64,000 nt of DNA from Pseudomonadota bacterium (GTDB lineage: Bacteria; Desulfobacterota; Desulfobulbia; Desulfobulbales; Desulfocapsaceae), in NCBI GenBank assembly GCA_018817385.1, contig JAHIUA010000005.1, positions 1-64,000 on the forward strand, given 5' to 3'. A model generated the notes under the pieces. That model was not told where the DNA came from. It was given only the letters and a program-made list of their open reading frames with translations, and made no database searches. Shown one piece after another: positions 26,851-34,569 of this stretch. The number at the start of each line of letters is the position of its first letter. The stretch's first letter is position 1. The translations under genes were made by a program, and so were the position numbers.

Positions 26851-27886
26851 CAAAGATTCAGGCGAAAAACCCGTCAGCCTGGGACGCAGGCGTTGGCGTC
26901 GTTTTCGTCGCAATCGCAGGGGGTTTTACAGCTTTCTGGCTTTTGCTCTTTTTTTTCTCGTCAGTCTTTTTGCCGAGGGGATCAGCAATGATGTCCCTCT
27001 TTTGATCATCTATGAGGGTGAATCGTACTTTCCCTTGTTGACTGAATATCCTGAAACAACTTTTGGTGGTGATTTTGAAACAGAGACTGACTATCTTGAC
27101 CCCTATATATTGGAGCGCCTGACAACTAACGGGAATCGCATCTATTTTTCATTCAATAGACATAGTTATCAGTCCATTAATTTTGATATTGACGGGCCGG
27201 TGCCGTCTCCTCCCACCAGGGAAAATATCCTTGGCACCGATGATAGGGGGAGGGATGTCTTTGCTCGTCTGCTCTACGGTTTTCGTCTGAGTGTGCTTTT
27301 TGGCTTTGCCCTCACAGGCGTAGGAACCATTGTTGGCATTATTGCCGGCGCTGTTCAGGGGTTTTTCGGGGGGAGGACTGATCTCTTCTGCCAGCGCTTT
27401 ATCGAAATATGGGGTGCCATGCCGGAGCTCTATCTGTTAATCATCTTTGCCTCCATTTTTAAGCCCAGTGTCCTCTTACTTCTCGTTCTTCTTTCTCTGT
27501 TCAGCTGGATGGGACTTTCTGATTATGTGCGGGCTGAATTTCTCAAAGGAAGAAATATGGAATATGTGAAGGCAGCCAAAGCCCTTGGGGTTTCCAATGT
27601 GACGATTATGTATCGTCACCTCTTACCCAATGGCATGACCCCAGTCATTACTTTTCTTCCCTTCAGGATGTCTGCTTCCATACTTGCCTTGACCAGTCTG
27701 GATTTTCTAGGACTGGGTGTACCACCGTCAACTCCGAGTCTTGGTGAACTCTTGGCCCAGGGCAAGGCCAATATTGATGCCTGGTGGCTGTCGCTTTCAA
27801 CTTTTCTTGTTCTGGTAGGAACCTTGGTCCTCTTGATTTTTATTGGAGAAGCCCTGCGCGAGACATTTGATCCCAGGAAAAGCTGA
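26834..27886 (+). CDS. yejE: ABC transporter permease, YejE-like
   Basis: Second permease of the YejBE pair, 350 residues. The start is TTG at 26834, with GAGG seven nt before it. A basic N-terminus (RRRWRRFRRNRRGFYS) precedes TM1, followed by a ~110-residue periplasmic insert characteristic of YejE (YEGESYFPLLTEYPETTFGG) and the permease domain (NILGTDDRGRDVFARLLYG; coupling loop KAAKALGVSNVTIMYRHLLP). The stop is one base before the ATG of the STAS fragment, which begins the Mla genes, so yejBE and mla may form one transcript. Confidence 0.88.
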   Translation: MTVLNNKDSGEKPVSLGRRRWRRFRRNRRGFYSFLAFALFFLVSLFAEGISNDVPLLIIYEGESYFPLLTEYPETTFGGDFETETDYLDPYILERLTTNGNRIYFSFNRHSYQSINFDIDGPVPSPPTRENILGTDDRGRDVFARLLYGFRLSVLFGFALTGVGTIVGIIAGAVQGFFGGRTDLFCQRFIEIWGAMPELYLLIIFASIFKPSVLLLLVLLSLFSWMGLSDYVRAEFLKGRNMEYVKAAKALGVSNVTIMYRHLLPNGMTPVITFLPFRMSASILALTSLDFLGLGVPPSTPSLGELLAQGKANIDAWWLSLSTFLVLVGTLVLLIFIGEALRETFDPRKS

Positions 27887-27887
27887 C

Positions 27888-28173
27888 ATGGACATCTGGC
27901 GTGGAAAATATTTTCTCATCAGAGATGAAGACAAGCCTCCTTTGTGGAAAAAAACTGTGATCTCTCCGCTTCGGAATCGTCCTCAATCATTGACATTCCA
28001 TAGTTCTAATTTTATCATGAAGATTGATGCATCCACTTTTTTCTCTTTATCAGTCACTGACTGCTAAAGAGTTTGGTGCAAAATGGAGCGTTTGTATCTA
28101 TGATTCTGGTCAGGCGCTGGCAGCGATAGTCGATTCCTTTGATTACTTTAGTGAGAGGTTGGTGAAAACCTAA
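27888..28173 (+). pseudogene. mlaB: STAS-domain MlaB-like gene interrupted by a frameshift at a T6 tract
   Basis: Two overlapping frames together spell a STAS domain like MlaB. The first (27888-28067) carries the N-terminal half through FIMKIDAS; the second ends at 28173 with YQSLTAKEFGAKWSVCIYD and AALAAIVDSF-type helix sequence (QALAAIVDSFDYF). They join if one T is removed from TTTTTT (28037-28042), giving ~94 residues with the usual STAS order: a beta strand, the IDAS turn, the GAK strand and the last helix. The final TAA overlaps the mlaE ATG (TAATG), which supports the second frame being genuine. Possibilities are a real pseudogene, phase variation, programmed slippage or a sequencing error. 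Confidence 0.6.
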
Positions 28174-28964
28174 TGCAACAGAACTCCATAGCAAAACTGG
28201 GCAATATAGGCATCTATGTGGTCAATGATCTTGGCCGGATGGGACTGTATCTGTTGCAGGCCATTCAGGGGTGTTTCAGACGTCCTTTTCGTTTTGCTGA
28301 ATTTCTTCATCAGATGCATTTTATCGGTGTCGGATCACTTGTTGTTATTTTTTTTACCGCCGCTTCTACAGGGATGGTGTTGGGGTTGCAGGGGTATTAT
28401 TCCCTCCACAAATTCGGTGCCGAAGGCTGGTTGGGATCAGCGGTTTCACTGACCCTTATCATGGAGCTGGGGCCTGTACTCACCGCCTTGATGGTCGCTG
28501 GACGTGCCGGATCAGCCATGTGTGCGGAACTTGGCATCATGAGGATATCCGAACAGATTGATGCTCTGGATTGTATGGCTGTGGACCCTTTCCGTTACTT
28601 GATCTCTCCAAAATTTCTCGCCGCCCTTATCTCGGTTCCCCTGCTTACCGCAGTCTTTGATGTGGTTGGAATTGCCGGAGGATATGTGGCTGGGGTCAAA
28701 CTGATGGGTGTTAATCCAGGCAGTTATTATGAGGGGATGCGCTCCAGTGTCACCAATCACGATATCTGGCTAGGTCTTGTCAAATCCTTTGTCTTTGGCT
28801 TGTTGGTCGTTTGGATTTGTACCGGCCGGGGGTATTTTGTCCACCAGATCAGGGGGGCAGGTTTCGGGGCCCAGAGTGTGTCCAGAGTGACGACCCAGGC
28901 TGTGGTTCTGTCGTCGATTTCTGTACTTATTTTTGATTATCTTCTCACCGCTGTCCTCATATGA
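28173..28964 (+). CDS. mlaE: Mla lipid-transport permease
   Basis: Inner-membrane permease of the MlaFEDB phospholipid ABC transporter, 263 residues. The MlaE domain shows GLYLLQAIQGCFRRPFRFAEF, then IVF-type TM segments, a conserved LIMELGPVLTALMVAGRAGS, AMCAELGIMRISEQIDAL and a C-terminal ISVLIFDYLLTAVLI. The start overlaps the upstream STAS frame's stop by one base, and its own end overlaps mlaF by 4 nt, so the block is tightly coupled. The system keeps outer-membrane lipid asymmetry by moving phospholipids between the two membranes. Confidence 0.95.
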   Translation: MQQNSIAKLGNIGIYVVNDLGRMGLYLLQAIQGCFRRPFRFAEFLHQMHFIGVGSLVVIFFTAASTGMVLGLQGYYSLHKFGAEGWLGSAVSLTLIMELGPVLTALMVAGRAGSAMCAELGIMRISEQIDALDCMAVDPFRYLISPKFLAALISVPLLTAVFDVVGIAGGYVAGVKLMGVNPGSYYEGMRSSVTNHDIWLGLVKSFVFGLLVVWICTGRGYFVHQIRGAGFGAQSVSRVTTQAVVLSSISVLIFDYLLTAVLI

Positions 28965-29746
28965 ATGATATTGCTATAGAATTTAAAAATGTGGAAAAGT
29001 CTTTTGTCCGCGAAGACGGCCACAGGCAGGTCATTCTGGATAAGGTGAATTTTACCATTCCTACCAGTAAAACCACGGTGATAGCCGGAGGCAGTGGCCA
29101 AGGTAAAAGTGTCACCTTGAAATTGGTGTTGGGCCTGATGCAGGTTGACGCTGGACAGATCTTTGTGGCCGGCAAGGAGTCCAGCAGAATGCGGGGACGG
29201 GAATTGGAAGAATTACGGACTCGTTTTGGTGTCCTTTTTCAAGGGGCAGCCCTTTTTGATTCGTTGACGGTCTTTGAAAATGTAGCCCTCCCTCTCAGAG
29301 AGCGCACCAAAAAGACGGAGAAGGAGATCAGGGATCAGGTCCTTTCTACTCTGGATCAGCTGGAACTGCTGGGTCATGAAGAAAAGTTTCCCGCTCAACT
29401 CAGCGGTGGCATGAAAAAGCGGGCGGGTTTGGCCAGGGCACTGCAGCTGAAACCTGAGATCATGCTCTTTGATGAACCAACCACTGGTCTTGATCCGGTA
29501 ATGACCCAGGAAATTTATCATCTTTTTGCTCGAACTCAGAAACAGCTTGGCTATACCTCTATAATTGTCAGTCACGATATTCCCAAAGTATTTAATCTTG
29601 CCGATCAGGTTATTGTTCTTTATAACGGAGGGATGGATATTTTTCCCTCTCCTGAAGCGATTCAGTGGTCGCAGAAACCCCATATTAAAGAGTTTGTTAA
29701 AACTACTATGGGAGAAATTTATCAGAGTCATTTGGTGGAAAAATGA
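28961..29746 (+). CDS. mlaF: Mla ABC transporter ATPase
   Basis: Cytoplasmic ATPase of the Mla transporter, 261 residues. Walker A is GGSGQGKSVT, the ABC signature LSGGMKKRAGLARAL, Walker B IMLFDEPTTGLDP, with a Q-loop (VLFQGAALFDSLTVFENV) and switch His in VSHDIPKVF. Family features of MlaF include the MKKR signature and a C-terminal extension that in E. coli reaches across the dimer. The ATGA overlaps with mlaE (4 nt) and mlaD (4 nt) indicate a single translational unit. Confidence 0.95.
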   Translation: MNDIAIEFKNVEKSFVREDGHRQVILDKVNFTIPTSKTTVIAGGSGQGKSVTLKLVLGLMQVDAGQIFVAGKESSRMRGRELEELRTRFGVLFQGAALFDSLTVFENVALPLRERTKKTEKEIRDQVLSTLDQLELLGHEEKFPAQLSGGMKKRAGLARALQLKPEIMLFDEPTTGLDPVMTQEIYHLFARTQKQLGYTSIIVSHDIPKVFNLADQVIVLYNGGMDIFPSPEAIQWSQKPHIKEFVKTTMGEIYQSHLVEK

Positions 29747-30192
29747 AAAACAGCAGCATACAATTCTGGGTTGGACTTTTTATGATTGCCGGCTTTGTTG
29801 CTTTTGGCTATCTGGCTCTGCAACTCGGTGAAGTCTCTTTTTTGAGCAGCAGCAAAAATTACACCGTCACTGCTCAATTTGATAACATATCCGGAATAAA
29901 AAAAGGTGGCTCGGTGCAGATCGCCGGGGTGGTGGTAGGGGAGGTCTCCAAAATCTGGCTTGATAAAGATGGGGTGGCCAATGTCTTTCTCCAGATAAAT
30001 AAAGAGGTGAAACTGAGCATCGATTCCATGGCCTCGGTCAAATCGCAGGGCCTGATCGGAGATAAATATATCCAGTTGAGTTTGGGAGGAGATGAAGAAT
30101 TCTTCCATGATGGTGATGTCTTGACCGACACCGAATCAGCGGTAGATCTCGAATCTCTTATCAGCAAGTTTGCTTTCGGCAGTGTTAAATAA
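29743..30192 (+). CDS. mlaD: Mla periplasmic MCE-domain protein
   Basis: Membrane-anchored periplasmic lipid-binding subunit, 149 residues. One N-terminal TM helix (FWVGLFMIAGFVAFGYLAL) precedes a single MCE domain (~38-118: TVTAQFDNISGIKKGGSVQI, AGVVVGEVSKIWLD, SQGLIGDKYIQLSLGG). This matches the short MlaD class that forms a hexameric ring on MlaE. The C-terminus (ESLISKFAFGSVK) is typical. It overlaps mlaF by 4 nt; mlaA follows after 40 nt. Confidence 0.94.
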   Translation: MKNSSIQFWVGLFMIAGFVAFGYLALQLGEVSFLSSSKNYTVTAQFDNISGIKKGGSVQIAGVVVGEVSKIWLDKDGVANVFLQINKEVKLSIDSMASVKSQGLIGDKYIQLSLGGDEEFFHDGDVLTDTESAVDLESLISKFAFGSVK

Positions 30193-30232
30193 TTTTGAGC
30201 GGATCAGGGTTTGTCCTGATATATTGATAATT

Positions 30233-31051
30233 ATGAGATATGGTATTCTTTTTTTGGCTGGATTTTTTCTCCTTGCCTCCTGGGGTTGTGCTCAACGCCA
30301 GCCCGTAATCACTGCAAATGCCCCATCACTGGAAGCGGATCAAGGGCAAGAGAATGAGTTTGATCTCCTCAGCGACGACTTTTTCAGTGATGACCCAAGT
30401 GCCCATGAGCCGGTGTATTATGATCCCCTTGAGCCCATGAACAGGGTTTTTTTCGAGTTTAATGATAAACTCTACTTTTGGGTCTTGAAGCCGGTAAATA
30501 CGGTGTACAGTGCCATCTTACCATTGGATTTTCGCTATTGTATCGGTAATTTTTTCACCAACCTGAGCGCTCCAGTCCGGATGGTGAATAATCTATTGCA
30601 GGGGAAATTCAGCGATGCAGGGATAGTGTTATCTCGCTTTCTCATCAACTCCACGCTTGGTGTCTACGGCTTAGGGGACCCGGCTCTGGTGGATTTTGGC
30701 CTGGAAGCGAAACCAGAAGATTTTGGCCAGACCCTTGGCGTCTGGGGGGTGGGAGAAGGGGTTTATCTCTGCTGGCCTATTATCGGACCGTCTAATGCAA
30801 GAGATAGCCTTGGCTTTGCTGTTGATGTCTATTCGCATCCCGTGGTTTATGTGAACGATGATATGATGGTCAGTACCGCCTATTATTCCGAAAATAAGAT
30901 CAACCTGCTCTCCCTTAACCCTGAAGCCTATGAGGATCTGAAAAAATATTCTCTGGATCCCTATGTTTCCATGCGTCAGGTCTATCTTGACTACAGGAGA
31001 AACAAAATTAGGGATAAAGAAGTAACGCAGAATGTTGTAGATGAGCTGTAA
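30233..31051 (+). CDS. mlaA: Outer-membrane lipoprotein MlaA (VacJ)
   Basis: Outer-membrane component that removes surface-exposed phospholipids, 272 residues from ATG 30233. The frame is open upstream and overlaps mlaD, but only this start yields the lipoprotein signal with lipobox LASWGC. An acidic linker follows, then the VacJ core: YDPLEPMNRVFFEFNDKLYF, NFFTNLSAPVRMVNNLLQGK, STLGVYGLGDPA, FGQTLGVWGVGEGVYLCWPI and GPSNARDSLG. In E. coli mlaA lies apart from mlaFEDCB; here it is inside the operon between mlaD and mlaC. Confidence 0.94.
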   Translation: MRYGILFLAGFFLLASWGCAQRQPVITANAPSLEADQGQENEFDLLSDDFFSDDPSAHEPVYYDPLEPMNRVFFEFNDKLYFWVLKPVNTVYSAILPLDFRYCIGNFFTNLSAPVRMVNNLLQGKFSDAGIVLSRFLINSTLGVYGLGDPALVDFGLEAKPEDFGQTLGVWGVGEGVYLCWPIIGPSNARDSLGFAVDVYSHPVVYVNDDMMVSTAYYSENKINLLSLNPEAYEDLKKYSLDPYVSMRQVYLDYRRNKIRDKEVTQNVVDEL

Positions 31052-31078
31052 TAAAATTTTAGCTGCGAGGATAACGCG

Positions 31079-31696
31079 ATGAGCGTCAAGCGTTTCTTTA
31101 TAATTACCTTCTGTTTTTTTCTCTGCAGTGGGTTGCCTGTTGCCCTGGCATCGCTGGGGCCCGCCGATGAATTAAAACCTACACTTAATAAAATTATTGA
31201 TATCCTTTCTGACTCAAATCTCGCGGGAAAGGAGCATAAGGAGGAACGACGAGCAAAAATCATGGCCATTGCCGTTAAGGGATTTGATTTTCCGGAGATG
31301 GCGAAACTTGTGTTAGGTACGACCTGGAATAACATTGATCAACAGCAGCAAAACCATTTTGAAGAGCTTTTCACCAAACTCCTGGAAAATACTTATATCG
31401 GAAAACTCGAGAGTTATTCAGGACAGGAAGTTAAGTTTGAGGAGGAACGAATAAAGGGCGATAAGGCCAAAGTCTCCACTGTCATCGATAATAATGGAAT
31501 CGCTATCCCAGTCCATTATGTCATGCTGCAAAAGGAATCCAGTTGGAAGGTCTATGATATCAACATAGAGGGAGTGAGTCTGGTCCGTAATTTCAGGGAA
31601 CAGTTCAAGTCTATCCTCAGAAAAGAACAATTTGCCGGTCTGGTCAAAGTTCTTGAAGAAAAGAATGCAAGTTTTTCTACAGAGGATATCGAGTAG
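31079..31696 (+). CDS. mlaC: Periplasmic phospholipid shuttle MlaC
   Basis: Soluble periplasmic carrier between MlaA and MlaFED, 205 residues. A signal peptide (FFIITFCFFLCSGLPVALA) precedes an MlaC/Ttg2D domain: LKPTLNKIIDILSD, FDFPEMAKLVLGTTWNNI, a helical FEELFTKLLENTYIGKLESY and the beta-sheet IPVHYVMLQKESSWKVYDIN with ISLVRN-type continuation (EGVSLVRNFREQF). A GAGGATAA ribosome site precedes the ATG. Its stop overlaps the GTG of the cNMP-binding gene by one base. Confidence 0.93.
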   Translation: MSVKRFFIITFCFFLCSGLPVALASLGPADELKPTLNKIIDILSDSNLAGKEHKEERRAKIMAIAVKGFDFPEMAKLVLGTTWNNIDQQQQNHFEELFTKLLENTYIGKLESYSGQEVKFEEERIKGDKAKVSTVIDNNGIAIPVHYVMLQKESSWKVYDINIEGVSLVRNFREQFKSILRKEQFAGLVKVLEEKNASFSTEDIE

Positions 31697-32130
31697 TGGA
31701 GAGCTCTTTTGTTTTTTTGGATTTTCTGGATGAGGCTGAAGGTCGTCTCGTCGCTTCGTTACTGAATGAGAAAACAATTTCGGCAGGTGAGGTTTTATTT
31801 AACTATGGTGACCCTGCTGCAGTCCTTTATTTCTTGAGTCAGGGGCGTCTTTCTGTGCACAAGTTCACAGGATTTCAAGAAAAGATGCAGGTTATCGCCT
31901 TACTCGATCCGGGAGCGATTGTCGGTGAGACAGCCCTCGTGCAAGACTATGTTCGCCATACACGGGTTGTGGCCATTGAAGATTGCAGACTCTATGGTCT
32001 GCACAGGGAAGATTTTGCCGCCTTAAAAGATCAGTCAGGAGCACTGGCCTGTCGTTTTCTTGAGCATATTCTCTCCATTGTCACGTTGCGCCTGGAAAAG
32101 ACGTCCGACAGGCTTGCCCGGGTGTTATAG
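31696..32130 (+). CDS. Cyclic nucleotide-binding domain protein at the end of the mla operon
   Basis: Stand-alone cNMP-binding protein of 144 residues with no visible DNA-binding or catalytic domain. Start is GTG 31696, overlapping the mlaC TAG. The beta-roll shows ISAGEVLFNYGDPAAVLYFL and the phosphate-binding cassette region GAIVGETALVQDYVRHTRVV, which keeps the Glu and Arg expected for ligand contact. The coupling to mlaC suggests that it senses cAMP (or c-di-GMP/cGMP) and influences lipid transport, but this is inference. An adenylate cyclase is encoded at the window start. Confidence 0.85.
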   Translation: MESSFVFLDFLDEAEGRLVASLLNEKTISAGEVLFNYGDPAAVLYFLSQGRLSVHKFTGFQEKMQVIALLDPGAIVGETALVQDYVRHTRVVAIEDCRLYGLHREDFAALKDQSGALACRFLEHILSIVTLRLEKTSDRLARVL

Positions 32131-32364
32131 CCGTCCTGAAAAAAAAGTTGGCAGTCATGTATTGAAACCTTTCGTCACTGTTTGGTTTTTTTTTACCATA
32201 ATTAAGGTGGTCAAGAATTTTTTTCTAGCCATTCTTGCCAAAATTGGGTATTTCTGTCGGCTTTGTCTGACAACATATTTTTCCTTTCGTTGTTTTGGGG
32301 AAAAATTAAAATAAAATAAGTGATTTCATGCCGCTCGACGGCAGTTGATCTATTGGAGGAAAGC

Positions 32365-32553
32365 ATGGCTCTACCAAAAAGAAGACATTCCCATTCTCGT
32401 ACCCATAAAAGAAGATCTCATGATGCCTTGAAGGCACCTGGTATTTCTACTTGTTCCGAGTGTGGTGAACCCAAACAACCTCATCGTCTCTGTCCTAGCT
32501 GCGGTATGTATAAGGGACGTTCAGTTTTCAGCCTGGATGCGGAATTAGAATAG
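32365..32553 (+). CDS. rpmF: 50S ribosomal protein L32
   Basis: Ribosomal protein L32, 62 residues. It begins [20 protein letters not shown] and has the zinc-ribbon cysteines CSECGEP and CPSCGMY (four-Cys, zinc-binding form). TTGGAGGAAAG precedes the ATG; the longer open frame upstream is not coding. The order rpmF-plsX-fabH is widely conserved in bacteria. The DUF177 (YceD) gene usually found before rpmF is absent; 234 nt of AT-rich sequence separate it from the mla operon and probably carry the promoter of the lipid-synthesis cluster. Confidence 0.96.
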   Translation: MALPKRRHSHSRTHKRRSHDALKAPGISTCSECGEPKQPHRLCPSCGMYKGRSVFSLDAELE

Positions 32554-32563
32554 GACATTTGCC

Positions 32564-33583
32564 GTGCATATTGCTTTGGATGCCATGGGAGGAGACCATG
32601 GGCCTGATGAGCTGATTGCCGGCGCAATACAGGCAGTGCAGGAAACAGATCTACGGGTGACTTTGGTCGGGGATGGGCAACCTATTCGCGCCTGTCTTAA
32701 GAGATTGTCATCTGACAGTGAGGTGTTGTCGAGACTTCAGGTCGTTCATACGTCCGAAATGGTTGAGATGGGAGAGTCTCCTGTCGAGGCCATTCGTAAA
32801 AAGAAGAATGCCTCTGTGATGGTTGCTTTTGAGCTTGTACGTACTGGAGAAGTCGATGCTGCAGTCAGCGCCGGCAATTCCGGGGCGACCATGGCTGCTG
32901 CCATTCGTAAGCTTGGACGACTCAAGAACGTTTCCCGGCCCGGTCTTGCCAGTATTGTTCCCACCTTGAAAATGCCAGTAGTGATGATGGATGTAGGGGG
33001 CAACGTCGACTGTCGTCCACAGCATCTGTTTCAGTTTGCCCTTATGGCCTCAGCCTTTTCCCAGATTTTTGATATCGATGCCCCTCGTGTAGGAATTCTC
33101 AGCATTGGTGCAGAAACTGGAAAAGGAAATCATCTGGTAAAGGAGGCCCATGCCATGCTGGCTGAAAGCTCGTTGAACTTTATCGGAAATGTTGAGGGAA
33201 GAGATATCTTTCAGGGGGATGTCGATGTTATTGTCTGTGACGGTTTTGTCGGCAATATCTGCTTGAAGGTGAGTGAGGGATTGGTCGAAGCCGCTGGACA
33301 GATGATCCGTGAAGGAATTATGGCTTCCTGGGCAGCCAAAATTGGTTATCTCCTGGCCCGCCCTGTCTTTCGTCGTTTAAAAAAACGTGTTGATTATGCT
33401 GAGTATGGTGGCGCGCCACTTTTGGGGATCAATGGGACAGGATTAATCTGTCATGGAAAATCCAGTACCGCAGCAATTAAGAATGCACTCATTGAAACCG
33501 GAAAAATTGTTGAAATGAAAGTTAATGCAAAGATAGAATCGAGTATTGCCGAAAATCTTTATGCTACCAGGGAGAGGAGTTGA
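32564..33583 (+). CDS. plsX: Phosphate acyltransferase PlsX
   Basis: Acyl-ACP:phosphate acyltransferase that makes acyl-phosphate for phospholipid synthesis; peripheral membrane enzyme of 339 residues. GTG start at 32564. Family motifs: IALDAMGGDHGP, SAGNSGATMAAA, GNVEGRDIFQGDVDVIVCDG, FVGNICLKVSEGL and the C-terminal YGGAPLLGINGTGLICHGKS. It lies 10 nt after rpmF and its TGA overlaps the fabH ATG (TGATG), linking phospholipid and fatty-acid synthesis. Confidence 0.96.
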   Translation: MHIALDAMGGDHGPDELIAGAIQAVQETDLRVTLVGDGQPIRACLKRLSSDSEVLSRLQVVHTSEMVEMGESPVEAIRKKKNASVMVAFELVRTGEVDAAVSAGNSGATMAAAIRKLGRLKNVSRPGLASIVPTLKMPVVMMDVGGNVDCRPQHLFQFALMASAFSQIFDIDAPRVGILSIGAETGKGNHLVKEAHAMLAESSLNFIGNVEGRDIFQGDVDVIVCDGFVGNICLKVSEGLVEAAGQMIREGIMASWAAKIGYLLARPVFRRLKKRVDYAEYGGAPLLGINGTGLICHGKSSTAAIKNALIETGKIVEMKVNAKIESSIAENLYATRERS

Positions 33584-34557
33584 TGGGGGCGGTCATTCTC
33601 GGCACCGGTTCTTGTCTTCCCGACAGGGTCCTTTCCAATCACGATCTAGAAGAAATTGTCGAGACCAGCGATGAATGGATCCGTACTCGTACCGGAATCA
33701 ATACTCGTCGTATCGCTGGTAAGGGTGAGGAAACATATCGCCTGGCAACCGTAGCCGCTCAGCGTGCCATGGAAATGGCAGGGGTGATAGCAGAGGAGAT
33801 TGACCTCATTATAGTTGCTACCATCAGTTCTCATATGCTCATGCCCTCATGTGCCTGTTTTGTGCAAAAGGAACTCGGAGCAGTCAAGGCCTTTGCCTAT
33901 GACATCAATGCGGCTTGTTCTGGATTCCTCTTTGGCATTGATATCGTAGATAAATATCTGCGGTCTGATCGAGAGAAAAAAATCCTTCTCATTGGAGCTG
34001 AGACACTTTCCAGTCGTACAAACTGGGAGGATCGCAATACCTGTATTTTATTTGGAGATGGTGCAGGTGCTGTGGTCATGGAATATCGTGATGAAGCGCG
34101 CGGAGTTGTTGCTTCTAATCTGTGTTCTGATGGCAATCTCTGGTCTCTTCTCTGTATGCACAATGCTCCTTCCTCTAATCCAGACCTCAGTCTCGCCGAC
34201 CATCCTGGTACCCATATTCTCATGGAGGGGCGGGAAGTCTTTAAGTACGCAGTGAAGGCTATGGAAGGGGCTATCGTAGACCTTCTATCCAGAGAAAAGG
34301 TGGACCTTGATTCCATTGGCCTCATGATACCGCATCAAGCCAACATCCGTATCCTCAATAAGCTTGTCTCCCGATTAGGCATTCCCCCAGAAAAAGTATT
34401 CATAAACGTCCAGAAATATGGTAATACATCTGCTGCTTCCATACCCATAGCCCTTGATGAGGCAAATCGGGAAGGGAAGTTGAAAGCTGATGAATTCATC
34501 TTAGTTTGTTCTTTTGGTGGCGGCTTCACCTGGGGAGCTACTTTGGTAAGATGGTAA
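33583..34557 (+). CDS. fabH: Beta-ketoacyl-ACP synthase III (FabH)
   Basis: Condenses acetyl-CoA with malonyl-ACP to initiate fatty-acid synthesis; 324 residues. The Cys-His-Asn triad is visible: Cys in AYDINAACSGFLFGI, His in IPHQANIRI, Asn in QKYGNTSAASIP. N-terminal GTGSCLPDRVLSN and TSDEWIRTRTGINTRRIA are standard. ATG 33583 is used rather than the TTG 3 nt before, since it overlaps the plsX stop as TGATG. The next gene, an acyl-CoA dehydrogenase, starts 12 nt after the stop. Confidence 0.96.
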   Translation: MGAVILGTGSCLPDRVLSNHDLEEIVETSDEWIRTRTGINTRRIAGKGEETYRLATVAAQRAMEMAGVIAEEIDLIIVATISSHMLMPSCACFVQKELGAVKAFAYDINAACSGFLFGIDIVDKYLRSDREKKILLIGAETLSSRTNWEDRNTCILFGDGAGAVVMEYRDEARGVVASNLCSDGNLWSLLCMHNAPSSNPDLSLADHPGTHILMEGREVFKYAVKAMEGAIVDLLSREKVDLDSIGLMIPHQANIRILNKLVSRLGIPPEKVFINVQKYGNTSAASIPIALDEANREGKLKADEFILVCSFGGGFTWGATLVRW

Positions 34558-34569
34558 ACAGGAGAAATA

